From Halomonas sp. SpR8 (GTDB lineage: Bacteria > Pseudomonadota > Gammaproteobacteria > Pseudomonadales > Halomonadaceae): 64,000 nucleotides of DNA. Positions within the stretch are counted from its first letter, which is position 1. Every line of letters starts with the position of its first letter. The stretch covers positions 62,001 through 126,000 of the forward strand of contig NZ_JAUAMC010000004.1 in the NCBI RefSeq assembly GCF_031010195.1, written 5' to 3'. Of this stretch, positions 37,148 through 45,814 are shown piece after piece. The translations under genes and the position numbers were made by a program. The notes under the pieces were generated by a model. That model saw only the letters and a program-made list of their open reading frames with translations, did no database searches and was not told the origin of the DNA.

Positions 37148-37203
37148 GTTCGATTTCGCCTATCAATGTTCTAATTTGATCATTATGACTCGAAATCGAA
37201 CAT
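37146..37203. promoter_or_regulatory. GlpR-like inverted operator pair at glpD
   Basis: ATGTTCGATTTCG at 37146-37158 and its exact reverse complement CGAAATCGAACAT at 37191-37203 flank 32 bp. The core TGTTCG matches the half-site known for E. coli GlpR (WATGTTCG..CGAACAT). The proximal copy overlaps the glpD start codon. The likely regulator, GlpR, is not encoded in the window. Confidence 0.65.
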
Positions 37204-37565
37204 TTTTAAGTAATCAAAAGGTCGTAAACGAAACTTTTGCCTGTGGCATTGACCAGCAATATGAAATGCAGCCCCAATAGGGCTTTGATCAGTTTGTCGA
37301 GGGAAATTTTAGGCAGAGATAATTGTCTCTGCTTAGAAAATATTATCGTTATAAGTCATTGTATTATGGAATTTTTTTCGCTATTGATAAATAACAAGCG
37401 TCAGTACGCTCATCTTCTGATAGCTGAGGAGTCGACAGGCGAAACGATGGCGATATTTTCGAAATAAAACATGCGTAAGTGTTAATATTCCGCCGGAAGT
37501 GTGGCTGTTTCTTACCGCAAATTAAAACGGGCTCCAGCGCGGCCGTTAGCGAAACGTCAACAGGC
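37204..37565. other. AT-rich intergenic region between glpD and the TauE/SafE gene
   Basis: No convincing gene is seen. A weak open frame (37237-37467) lacks a ribosome site and protein-like composition. The region should carry the glpD promoter on its left side; the right side is the downstream end of the TauE/SafE gene. One further AACGAAA motif at ~37228 may be a weak additional GlpR half-site. Confidence 0.4.
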
Positions 37566-38306
37566 CTAATGGCTTAGCAAAAATACCCCTTGCATGAAGT
37601 AGAAAACCCCAATGCCGGTAACGATCCAGCGGGTCCAGGTGCGGAAGTTAGCATCGGTGAGGCGATGCAAAATGCGGTTCCCTGCTTGAGTGCCGAGCAT
37701 GGCAAAGGGCGCGGCCAGCAAAACGATGCCCCATTCGCCCGCGCTGAGCGCCATGGCGGCACCCAGGTAGAAGATGATCTTAATGCTATGAGCCACCACC
37801 TGTATCATTGCCTTGGTCGCCACGACTTGGCGGCGATCCATCTGGGAGCGCACGAAGAAGATATCGATCAGTGGCCCGGAAACCCCCGCGGCAATCGTCA
37901 AACCGCCAGAGGCGATGCCACAGCACAGCGCGTGGCTGGCGCGGTTGGCATCCAGGTGAAACCAGCGCTTGGGCAACCACACCAGAATCGGCATCAAGCC
38001 AATCAATAGCGATACGCTGGCGGCGTTGGGGCTGTAATTAAACAGCAGCAGTAAGCCAGCGGCGCTCAGCACGCCCAGCGTCATAAAGGCGACGATACGC
38101 CAGACAATATAGCGCCGCGAGAGCCACGCGCGTGATCCATTTGCGGTGAGCTGTATCACGCCGTGCACCGCCATCGCCGTGCCTGCGGGAAAGATCAGCA
38201 GTAGAAACCACAGCAGTACCAAACCGCCTGCCATGCCAAACACACCGGAGAGCATCGAGGTGAAAAACACCACGCTAACCAGTGTCGCACCCATCCATAG
38301 TGACAT
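37566..38306 (-). CDS. Sulfite exporter TauE/SafE family permease
   Basis: A 246-aa membrane protein with about eight helices, belonging to the TauE/SafE (DUF81) family of anion permeases. The N-terminal half-motif SGVFGMAGGLVLLWFLLL near residues 20-37 and the second-half GIASGGLTIAAGVSGPLIDIFFV near 128-150 are the paired Gly-rich repeats of the family. AGGGA lies 7 nt before the ATG at 38306. The substrate (sulfite, sulfoacetate or another organic anion) is not indicated by neighbours. Its start lies 11 nt from the stop of the lipoprotein gene, so they could be cotranscribed. Confidence 0.88.
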   Translation of the reverse strand: MSLWMGATLVSVVFFTSMLSGVFGMAGGLVLLWFLLLIFPAGTAMAVHGVIQLTANGSRAWLSRRYIVWRIVAFMTLGVLSAAGLLLLFNYSPNAASVSLLIGLMPILVWLPKRWFHLDANRASHALCCGIASGGLTIAAGVSGPLIDIFFVRSQMDRRQVVATKAMIQVVAHSIKIIFYLGAAMALSAGEWGIVLLAAPFAMLGTQAGNRILHRLTDANFRTWTRWIVTGIGVFYFMQGVFLLSH

Positions 38307-38317
38307 CGTCAAATCCC

Positions 38318-39010
38318 TTAGCTACGGCAAAACGGCCAAATCTGATAAAACTTGCGACACTGAAACTCTGATTCACATGCGTTGAGCTGGGCTTGGTAAC
38401 GATTAGCGCGGGCCGCTATTTGTCTGCCCGCACTCAATACCTGAGGCTTACCGCGATAAGTGCCCCGTTGGTAGCCGCCCGCGCCTTCGTGGTAGGCGTA
38501 GTAGAGATGCTCAGGATTGCTCAGCGATATACCCGCCTGCTGCTGGGATCGGCGGTTGTACCAGCCAATAAAATCGGTGGCGTGTTTCATATGCGTGCGC
38601 CGGGCAAACAGGCTGCCCGCTTGATCCTCATACTCCTCCCAAACCGGGTCTTGGGCCTGGGCGTAGCCCTTGGCAGAGGAGGGGCGCGGGCCGGGAATAA
38701 AGCCTAGGTAGTATTTGCGGTCTGGGCGGATGTGGCTGCGAAACGAAGACTCTTGTTGAATGAATGCCATCTGGGTGGCGATCGGCGTGCCCCACTTCTC
38801 CTGTGATTCTTGGGCATAGTCGTACCAACTGGGCTGCTCGCGAAATATCTCGCAGATATTGCTCTGATCCTCGGGCGGGTTGGGCGCAAAGGTAGCGCAA
38901 CCAGAGAGGAGCAGCACAAAGCTCAGCGCTACCCACAAACGAAGCTTATTGAAAGCCAACGGTAGAGCAGGCAATGAGAGCGGAGAAAAACTATCAACAG
39001 GGTGATGCAT
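38318..39010 (-). CDS. Lipoprotein with lytic-transglycosylase (SLT-like) domain
   Basis: A 230-aa outer-membrane lipoprotein candidate. An unusually long leader (~36 residues) ends in a lipobox LLLSGCA with the Cys near residue 37. The mature part has an SLT-like core: the catalytic Glu in MAFIQQESSFRSH near residue 79, the KGYAQAQDPVWEEYE segment (in place of GlmQ) near 107, and YYAYHEGAGGYQRGTYR near 165. Together these suggest a peptidoglycan lytic transglycosylase. The start at 39010 has AAGGA upstream; the frame is open another 69 codons, but that part is not protein-like. Confidence 0.85.
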   Translation of the reverse strand: MHHPVDSFSPLSLPALPLAFNKLRLWVALSFVLLLSGCATFAPNPPEDQSNICEIFREQPSWYDYAQESQEKWGTPIATQMAFIQQESSFRSHIRPDRKYYLGFIPGPRPSSAKGYAQAQDPVWEEYEDQAGSLFARRTHMKHATDFIGWYNRRSQQQAGISLSNPEHLYYAYHEGAGGYQRGTYRGKPQVLSAGRQIAARANRYQAQLNACESEFQCRKFYQIWPFCRS

Positions 39011-39099
39011 CAAATAGTCCTTGTGAATAAGTCCTTGGAAGCTTGTGGGTAAGCTGTGAGTTTTATTATTTAACAACAGCGATTGTGCAACCCAAACGG

Positions 39100-40518
39100 C
39101 TAGCGTAGTAGCACCTCCAGGCAGCGCCTTAGCCGCTGTGCCTCGCGCACTAGGGTTTCTCCCGAGAGCATACCCACCCCCATAACAAGGCCTGAACGTG
39201 CGTCGCCTTTTGCGCACACCGGGCTGAGTGGGCGCACAATTAAGTGCTCTTTTAACAGCGTTTGGGCAATCTGTACGTCGTTGATGCCGGGCTCAAACTC
39301 AACGCATAGGCTGATGGCACTGCTGGGCGGGGAGACGCTGCGCACCTGGGGAAGCGAGCTTAGCTGGCCATGCATCACCTGCTGGCGCCCTAAGTAGTCG
39401 CGCTGAATACGCCGACACCAGGCATCCAAATCGCCATCAAAAATAAACTGTGCCAGTACGGCTTGATCCAGCATGCGGCCTTCGCGAAAAAGCTCGCTGC
39501 GCAAGCGGTTCACCGGCCCGGCTAAATGACGAGGTACGACTAAATAGCCTAACCGCAGCCCTGGAAACATCATCTTGGAAAACGAGCCCACCAGCAAGTG
39601 ACGCTCCGAGTGTGGGTCGAAGAGCAGGTTGAGATGGTCGTCGCGGTTGAACTCGTAATCATCTTCGACGATATAAGCGGGCGCCAAGGCATCGCATAAG
39701 CGCTGTTTATCCACAGCGCTGGTGGGCACGCTAAGTGGGTAGTGGTGCGAGCCGGTCAGGTAGGCCAGCTTGATCGGGCCAGAATCAGGCGGAAGGGTGT
39801 GCCCCTGTCCTGGCAGCCACGCTACCGGTTCGATTTCCAAACCCGCGGCGGTAAACACATTGCGCGCCCCCCAGTAGCAGGGCGACTCCATGGCAACGGT
39901 ATCGCCCTCATCGGCCAGTGCCGTGGCGCATAGCTGAATGCCATTGTGGGTGCCGTCGGTGATGATGATCTGCTCCGTGTCGCAGTGAATATTGCGCCAG
40001 CGCGCCAAGAAGTCGCGTATCGCGCGCTTTAGCGGGCCGTAGCCACCGGTTGAGTAGGAGAGCAGTAGGGCATTCTGCGGCACGGTAACGCTGGCGTAGA
40101 GCTGTCGCCACTTACGCATTGGGAACTGGGCGATATCAGGAATACCGGGCACGAAGGCACCGCTTTGTATTGCGCTAGCGCCAGGGCCATCCAGCACCCG
40201 CTGGGCGCGTTGAGAGAGCTGCGCATTGCCCCGCAGGGGAGAGCTTAACGACGCGGGCCTGCACGTCCAGGTGCCTTGGCCATGGGCGGTTTTCAGCAGT
40301 GACTCTTCGAGTAACGTATGAATCGCCAGCGCCAGGGTTTGGCGGGCAACGCCAAGCGCATCCGCCAACTGGCGATGGGAGGGCAGCCTTAGTCCAGAAG
40401 GCCACTGCTGGGCAATGGCCTGACGTAGCGCCTGCTCAATTCGCACCTGCTTACTCAACCGCTCCGGCTGGAGTGCATAAAGTTGTACAAGTTGGTGCAC
40501 GACCTCCTTGCGATCCAT
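39100..40518 (-). CDS. gabR: MocR/GabR-type transcriptional regulator with aminotransferase domain
   Basis: A 472-aa fusion of a GntR winged helix (residues ~8-75, with RLPSHRQLADALGVARQTLALAIHTL near 48-73) to a type-I aminotransferase-like domain. The PLP-binding Lys is in GSFSKMMFPGLRLGYL near residue 308, and the YIVEDDYEFNRD block near 275 holds the PLP Asp. Such proteins bind PLP and sense GABA as an external aldimine without catalysis. GGGAGG lies 7 nt before the ATG. It is divergent from the permease-gabD-gabT operon, the standard place of GabR, which activates gabDT and represses itself. Confidence 0.9.
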   Translation of the reverse strand: MDRKEVVHQLVQLYALQPERLSKQVRIEQALRQAIAQQWPSGLRLPSHRQLADALGVARQTLALAIHTLLEESLLKTAHGQGTWTCRPASLSSPLRGNAQLSQRAQRVLDGPGASAIQSGAFVPGIPDIAQFPMRKWRQLYASVTVPQNALLLSYSTGGYGPLKRAIRDFLARWRNIHCDTEQIIITDGTHNGIQLCATALADEGDTVAMESPCYWGARNVFTAAGLEIEPVAWLPGQGHTLPPDSGPIKLAYLTGSHHYPLSVPTSAVDKQRLCDALAPAYIVEDDYEFNRDDHLNLLFDPHSERHLLVGSFSKMMFPGLRLGYLVVPRHLAGPVNRLRSELFREGRMLDQAVLAQFIFDGDLDAWCRRIQRDYLGRQQVMHGQLSSLPQVRSVSPPSSAISLCVEFEPGINDVQIAQTLLKEHLIVRPLSPVCAKGDARSGLVMGVGMLSGETLVREAQRLRRCLEVLLR

Positions 40519-40549
40519 CTGGACGCCTCCCTTCACACCGGTTAGACCG

Positions 40550-40639
40550 CTAATGGCGGGCCATTAGACGAAAGCATTATAAAAGCAGCGCACTCTTTTG
40601 GTGCGTTGAAAAAGTGGTCTAGTCGAACGCTAAAGTGGT
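40550..40639. promoter_or_regulatory. Candidate GabR binding region in the gabR/permease intergenic space
   Basis: Two direct repeats AAAGTGGT lie at 40611-40618 and 40632-40639, 21 bp apart (two helix turns), as expected for MocR dimers that read direct repeats. A separate palindrome CTAATGG-CGGG-CCATTAG covers 40550-40567, close to the gabR start. Both are in the 278-nt divergent region. Confidence 0.6.
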
Positions 40640-40796
40640 GCATTCTTGTTTTCTCCCTCGCCTGCTAGCGTGTTGCTATCCTGTTTAACAAGCCCGTTTA
40701 AAACAAGCCCGTTAAGCGAGGCTACCAAAACAGGGTCAGGATACTGCGCCACTGAGCGCCGACGACAACATCCAATAACTGGCAGGACTCTTTACA

Positions 40797-42212
40797 ATGA
40801 CCACACCTTCATCAGAACAGGAAGGGCTCGTCCGGGTACTGGCCCGTGGCGATGTATTAGCGCTGGCGTTTGGCGCGATGATCGGCTGGGGCTGGATTGT
40901 ACTCACCGGTACGGCTATTCAGTCTGCTGGCAGCCTAGGTGCCATTATAGCCTTTATTATCGGTGGTTTAGCGATTGTCTTGGTGGGTCTTACCTATGCA
41001 GAGCTGGCCGCTTCGATGCCCAAAGTCGGTGGCGAGCACGTTTACAGCTACCGTGCCTTGGGTCACTTACCCTCCTTCTTATGTACCTGGGCGATTATTT
41101 TAGGCTACTTAAGCGTGGTGGCATTTGAAGCTGTCGCGCTGCCCACGGTTATAGAACACCTGGCGCCCAACTACGCCGTTGGCCACCTATGGACGATTGC
41201 CGGTTGGGAAGTGAAAGCTACCTGGGTCGCGGTAGGCGTCGGCGGGTCGTTGGCCATGATGATCATTAACTACTTCGGCGTGACCACCGCCGCACTAATA
41301 CAGAAAGTAGTGACCGGGTTGATTCTGGTGGTGGGCGTAATGTTTGTCACCGGTTCGCTGTTTGAAGGCGAAACCATCAATATGATGCCGCTGTTCACCC
41401 AGGCCGATAGCGGCGTGATGGCGGGTATTGTGGCGGTGCTGGTCATGGTGCCGTTTCTGTTCGTGGGGTTTGACGTTATTCCCCAGGCCGCTGAAGAGAT
41501 CAACCTGCCTTATAAAGCCATCGGCAAAGTGCTGATGATGTCGGTGATTCTAGCCGTGGTGTGGTACGCGCTGATTATTTTGGCGACCAGTTTGGCGCTC
41601 AACAGCGATGAGCTGGCGGCAAGCTCGCTCAGCGTGCCGGATGCCATGGGCAGCCTGTTTAATGCCGCTTGGGCCAGCAAATTAATGGTCGTGGCGGGTA
41701 TTGCTGGCATTATCACTAGCTGGAACGCCTTCTACATTGGCGGCTCACGGGCAATTTATGCGCTGGCGAAAGCGGGCATGCTGCCAGCGCCATTCGCCAA
41801 GCTGCACCCACGCTACAGAACCCCGACCAATGCCATCTTTATGATGGGCTTTCTCTCCTGCATCGCGCCGTTCTTTGGCCGCCCCGCGCTAGTCTGGATC
41901 GTTAACGCCGGTGGCTTAGGCATTGTGATTGCCTATCTGTTTGTGGCGATCTCGTTCATGGTCTTACGCGTGCGTGAGCCGGATATGCCGCGTCCGTTCA
42001 AGGTCAGTAACGGCAAGCTGTGCGGCACCTTAGCGGTCATTCTCTCCTTCGCGATGGCGTGCCTCTACCTACCCGGTAGCCCGGCAGCGCTGAGCGGTGC
42101 TGAATGGACCATTTTTGCCGGTTGGGCAGTATTAGGCATCGCCTTATATGTGCACGCACTGCGCACCTACGGGCGTGACTACAGCGACCGCCATATGAAA
42201 GTCGACCTATAA
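40797..42212 (+). CDS. APC-family amino acid permease (probable GABA permease)
   Basis: A 471-aa transporter of the amino acid-polyamine-organocation superfamily with about 12 helices. TM1 holds the unwound Gly motif FGAMIGWGWIVLTG near residue 21. LTYAELAASMPKVGGEHVYSYRALG near 65-89 and PFLFVGFDVIPQAAEEINLPYKAIGKV near 219-245 are also family blocks. Placement as the first gene of the GabR-linked gabDT operon suggests GABA uptake. It is not a close GabP look-alike, so the symbol is left empty. Confidence 0.88.
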   Translation: MTTPSSEQEGLVRVLARGDVLALAFGAMIGWGWIVLTGTAIQSAGSLGAIIAFIIGGLAIVLVGLTYAELAASMPKVGGEHVYSYRALGHLPSFLCTWAIILGYLSVVAFEAVALPTVIEHLAPNYAVGHLWTIAGWEVKATWVAVGVGGSLAMMIINYFGVTTAALIQKVVTGLILVVGVMFVTGSLFEGETINMMPLFTQADSGVMAGIVAVLVMVPFLFVGFDVIPQAAEEINLPYKAIGKVLMMSVILAVVWYALIILATSLALNSDELAASSLSVPDAMGSLFNAAWASKLMVVAGIAGIITSWNAFYIGGSRAIYALAKAGMLPAPFAKLHPRYRTPTNAIFMMGFLSCIAPFFGRPALVWIVNAGGLGIVIAYLFVAISFMVLRVREPDMPRPFKVSNGKLCGTLAVILSFAMACLYLPGSPAALSGAEWTIFAGWAVLGIALYVHALRTYGRDYSDRHMKVDL

Positions 42213-42241
42213 ACGGCCACCTAGATTTAAGGAGTCACCCC

Positions 42242-43693
42242 ATGAGCTTTATCGAACAGTGGTTGAACGACAGCGTCCCCGCCCTGATTGGCGACGAGTG
42301 GCGCACCGGCAAGCAGACCTTTACGGTCGATAACCCCGCCACCGGCGAAACGATTGCCCGCGTAGCCGAAATGGGCGCCGACGATACCCGTGACGCCGTG
42401 GCAGCCGCCTACAACGCCGGTGCCGCCTGGCGCGCAACCCCTGTGAAACAGCGCTCAGCGCTGCTGCGCCGCTGGTTTGAACTGATCATTGAGCACGCTG
42501 ATGATTTAGCCCGCCTGATGACCTTAGAGCAGGGCAAACCGCTTGGAGAAGCCAAAGGCGAAGTCATCTACGGCGCCTCGTTTATCGAGTTCTTCGCTGA
42601 AGAAGCCAAGCGCATGGCGGGAGAAACCCTGCCCAGCCACGGCGCCGACAAGCGCCTGCTGGTACTGCGCGAACCGGTCGGTGTGGTGGCGGCAATTACC
42701 CCCTGGAACTTCCCGCTGGCGATGATTACCCGCAAGTGCGCACCGGCCTTGGCCGCTGGTTGCACCGTGGTAATCAAGCCCGCTGAAGCGACGCCGCTTA
42801 CGGCGCTGGCTGCCGCTTACCTAGCATTAGAAGCGGGCCTGCCTGCTGGCACCATTAACGTGATTACCGCCTCAAAACCGGCGGCGGTGGGTGAAGTGCT
42901 CACCACCGATCCACGAGTGCGTAAAGTCTCGTTTACCGGCTCAACGCCGGTGGGCAAACACCTGCTCGCCCAGTGCGCCAGCACGGTGAAGAAAACCGCG
43001 ATGGAACTGGGCGGCAACGCGCCGTTTATTGTCTTTGACGACGCCGATGTAGACGCCGCCGTTGACGGCGCGATTGTCTCTAAATTCCGCAATGCTGGGC
43101 AAACCTGCGTCTGCACCAACCGCTTCCTGGTCCAGGACGGCATTTACGACACCTTTGTCGCCAAGCTCACCGAGCGTGTGAACGCGCTAAAAGTAGGCGA
43201 TGGCCTGGCGGATGGCAGCATTATCGGCCCGCTGATCAATCAGGCGGCGGTAGATAAAGTGCAACGCCACGTAGACGACGCCTTGAACCAAGGCGCGCGG
43301 CTGCTCTGTGGCGGCAAGCCTCACGCCGCAGGCGAGCGCTTCTTCACGCCCACAGTGCTGGCAGATGTCACTACCAAGATGGCCGTAGCTGACGAAGAGA
43401 CCTTCGGCCCCGTCGCGCCGGTATTCCGCTTCAAGCAGGACGAAGAGGCCATCGCAATGGCCAACGACACCCCGTTTGGCCTGGCTGCCTACTTCTACGC
43501 CACCGATTATCGCCGCATCTGGCGCACCATGGAGCAGTTGGAGTACGGCATGGTCGGCGTCAACGAAGGGCTGATCTCCACCGAACTGGCGCCGTTTGGC
43601 GGTGTGAAAGAGTCCGGGCTGGGCCGTGAAGGTTCCCATCACGGTCTCGACGAATTTACCGAACTGAAATACGTCTGCGTTGGCGGTTTATAA
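42242..43693 (+). CDS. gabD: Succinate-semialdehyde dehydrogenase
   Basis: A 483-aa NAD(P)+ aldehyde dehydrogenase that converts succinate semialdehyde to succinate. Motifs: AITPWNFPLAMITRKCAPAL near residue 149, the GabD-type block KKTAMELGGNAPFIVFDDADVDAAV with the general base Glu near 255, the catalytic Cys in GQTCVCTNRFLVQ near 288, and PFGGVKESGLGREGSHHGLDEFTELKY at the C-terminus. AAGGAG is 8 nt before the ATG. It is 29 nt behind the permease gene and 5 nt ahead of gabT. Confidence 0.95.
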   Translation: MSFIEQWLNDSVPALIGDEWRTGKQTFTVDNPATGETIARVAEMGADDTRDAVAAAYNAGAAWRATPVKQRSALLRRWFELIIEHADDLARLMTLEQGKPLGEAKGEVIYGASFIEFFAEEAKRMAGETLPSHGADKRLLVLREPVGVVAAITPWNFPLAMITRKCAPALAAGCTVVIKPAEATPLTALAAAYLALEAGLPAGTINVITASKPAAVGEVLTTDPRVRKVSFTGSTPVGKHLLAQCASTVKKTAMELGGNAPFIVFDDADVDAAVDGAIVSKFRNAGQTCVCTNRFLVQDGIYDTFVAKLTERVNALKVGDGLADGSIIGPLINQAAVDKVQRHVDDALNQGARLLCGGKPHAAGERFFTPTVLADVTTKMAVADEETFGPVAPVFRFKQDEEAIAMANDTPFGLAAYFYATDYRRIWRTMEQLEYGMVGVNEGLISTELAPFGGVKESGLGREGSHHGLDEFTELKYVCVGGL

Positions 43694-43698
43694 AGAGA

Positions 43699-44976
43699 AT
43701 GATGATGACTAACCAAGAATTGAACGAGCTAAAAAACCGCTACGTGGCCAACGGAGCTGCAACGCCGACTACCCAATTTGCCGAGCGCGCTGAGAATGCC
43801 GAACTGTGGGACGCCGACGGCAACCGCTGGATCGACTTTGCGGGCGGCATTGGCGTACTCAACCTGGGCCACCGTCACCCGAAAATTGTTGCCGCGGTAG
43901 AAGCGCAGCTGAAAAAAGTCATGCACACCAGCGCGGCGGTGATCTCCTACGCGCCCTACGTGCAGCTGTGCCAAAAGCTGTGTGAACTGAGCCCAGTACG
44001 CGGCCCTGAGCGCAAAGCGATGCTGGTCAATACCGGTGCCGAAGCGCTGGAAAACGCCGTAAAGATTGCCCGCGCTGCCACTGGCCGCACCGGCATTATC
44101 ACCTTCGACGGTGCCTTCCACGGCCGCACCATGATGACCCTGGCGATGACCGGCAAGGTGCTGCCCTACAAGAACGACTTCGGCCCGATGCCGGGCGACG
44201 TGTTCCGAGCACCGTTCCCCAACCCGCTGCACGGCATCAGCGAAGAAGCCTCGCTCAACGCCATTCGCACGCTGTTCAAAACCGATATCGCCCCGCACCG
44301 CACGGCGGCGATTGTGATCGAGCCGGTACAGGGCGAAGGCGGTTTCTACATCGCCTCACCGGACTACCTGAGAGCACTGCGTGCGTTGTGCGACGAGCAT
44401 GGCATTCTGCTGATCGCCGACGAAGTTCAGTCTGGCTTCGCCCGCACCGGTAGGCTGTTCGCCCTCGAACATAGCGGCATTGAGGCGGATATTCTCACCA
44501 CCGCCAAGAGCCTGGCCAACGGCATGCCGCTCTCGGCCGTGGTAGGTTCTGCCAAAGTGATGGACGCCTCCGGCCCCAACTCGCTAGGCGGCACCTACAG
44601 CGGTAACCCGCTCTCCTGCGCCGCAGCGCTGGCGGTGATTGAGGTAATCGAAGAGGAAGATATCCTGGCCCGCAGCGAGCAGATGGGCAAGATGCTGGCG
44701 GAACGCTTTGCCGTTTGGGAAGAACACTTCCCCGCCGTGGCCCACGGCCGCCAGCTAGGCGCCATGGCCGCGTTTGAGTTGCTCGATAGCGACGGCAAAC
44801 CGGATGCGCAGATGACCGGCGCACTGTGCGCCAAGGCGCGTGAGAAAGGCCTGATCCTGCTCTCCTGCGGCTTCTACGGCAACAGCATCCGTATTCTGGT
44901 GCCGCTGACGGTTTCTTCAGCGGTGTTGGAAGAGGGCTTGAGCATTATCGAGCAGTCCCTGGAAGCGCTTAGCTAA
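43699..44976 (+). CDS. gabT: 4-aminobutyrate aminotransferase
   Basis: A 425-aa class III PLP aminotransferase that moves the amino group of GABA to 2-oxoglutarate, giving succinate semialdehyde for GabD. It has VNTGAEALENAVKIARAATG near residue 110, FDGAFHGRTMM near 136, LIADEVQSGFARTGRLFALEHSG near 236-258, and the PLP Lys in TTAKSLANGMPLSAVVG near 269. Three consecutive ATGs follow an AAAGAG site, so the start may be six nucleotides later. The operon ends in a hairpin at 45000. Confidence 0.95.
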   Translation: MMMTNQELNELKNRYVANGAATPTTQFAERAENAELWDADGNRWIDFAGGIGVLNLGHRHPKIVAAVEAQLKKVMHTSAAVISYAPYVQLCQKLCELSPVRGPERKAMLVNTGAEALENAVKIARAATGRTGIITFDGAFHGRTMMTLAMTGKVLPYKNDFGPMPGDVFRAPFPNPLHGISEEASLNAIRTLFKTDIAPHRTAAIVIEPVQGEGGFYIASPDYLRALRALCDEHGILLIADEVQSGFARTGRLFALEHSGIEADILTTAKSLANGMPLSAVVGSAKVMDASGPNSLGGTYSGNPLSCAAALAVIEVIEEEDILARSEQMGKMLAERFAVWEEHFPAVAHGRQLGAMAAFELLDSDGKPDAQMTGALCAKAREKGLILLSCGFYGNSIRILVPLTVSSAVLEEGLSIIEQSLEALS

Positions 44977-44999
44977 TACCTTTCTTAGCGTCATCTAAC

Positions 45000-45037
45000 C
45001 CGCCATCGTCAACAGTGAAAGCTGCTGGCGATGGCGG
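45000..45037 (+). terminator. Hairpin downstream of gabT
   Basis: CCGCCATCG (45000-45008) pairs with CGATGGCGG (45029-45037), a perfect 9-bp stem around a 20-nt loop that contains further CAG/CTG pairing. It is followed by TTTAGTTT. It probably terminates the gab operon. Confidence 0.65.
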
Positions 45038-45257
45038 TTTAGTTTCGAGAGGTCTATCTTTAGCGGACGTTGCTGCGGCTCCAGCGCCAATGTCATTTTT
45101 GTTCTGGCGCCACTTCGTGGGAGAGGCACCCTTCGGTCTTTTATTAGCATTTCACAATTAAATAGCTAAACTGAATGGGGGTAGCTACATAGCCCAGACG
45201 TAACAGCCGTCATGCAGGTATGAACGGCTGATCGTGAGCCCCAGAGGAGATGCCGAC

Positions 45258-45671
45258 ATGAACATAGTGAAGCAAGTAGCGAACCGCTGGTTAGTGGTTC
45301 TATTCTTAGTAATGCTGGCGATGCCCGCCATGGCTAAGGAAGGGGTTGATTTTGTGACGCCAGAGGATGGCGCTGAGTTGTCAAACCCAATACAGGTAGA
45401 AATGGGCGTCTCGGGTATGCAAATCGAGCCTGCTGGTACCATGGAGGAGGGCACAGGCCACCATCATTTGATCGTTGATGGTGGGCCGATTGCCGAAGGT
45501 GAGGTTATTCCCGCCGATGATACCCATATCCATTTCGGTGGCGGCCAGACCAGCTATGAGCTCACCCTTCCCCCTGGCGAGCATACGTTGACTCTGCAGT
45601 TCGCCGATGGCGCGCACCGTTCCTATGGTGCTGACTGGTCGAGCACTATCACCGTTGACGTGGTTGAGTAA
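45258..45671 (+). CDS. Periplasmic DUF4399 protein
   Basis: A 137-aa secreted protein. Residues 1-26 are a signal peptide (basic start, hydrophobic core, AMPAMA end). The mature part is the DUF4399 domain: VDFVTPEDGAELSNPIQVEMGV, the His-rich HHHLIVDGG near residue 74, DDTHIHFGGGQT near 93, and an LPPGEHTLTLQFADG beta segment. The clustered His residues could bind a metal, but no function is established. GAGGAG precedes the ATG at 45258. It is a single gene with a hairpin after it. Confidence 0.85.
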   Translation: MNIVKQVANRWLVVLFLVMLAMPAMAKEGVDFVTPEDGAELSNPIQVEMGVSGMQIEPAGTMEEGTGHHHLIVDGGPIAEGEVIPADDTHIHFGGGQTSYELTLPPGEHTLTLQFADGAHRSYGADWSSTITVDVVE

Positions 45672-45693
45672 CCGGTATTTAAAGAAAAACGCT

Positions 45694-45728
45694 CAGTCCC
45701 ATCCTCGCACGATTCGTGGATGGGGCTG
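45694..45728 (+). terminator. Hairpin downstream of the DUF4399 gene
   Basis: CAGTCCCATCC (45694-45704) pairs with GGATGGGGCTG (45718-45728) with one G-U pair. The loop itself can form CACGA-T-TCGTG. No T-tract follows, so it is either a non-canonical terminator or a stabilising structure. Confidence 0.4.
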
Positions 45729-45814
45729 TCGGCGTTGACTGTTATGGATTCTGCCCACCATCGTCAAACAGCGGTAGCTCTTAAATAAGTTAGTGTCAAC
45801 TAGGGAGTGAATAA

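Noticed and set aside
37237..37467. Possible 76-aa gene in the glpD upstream region
   Set aside because: It has no ribosome site, a poor start and a composition like non-coding DNA.
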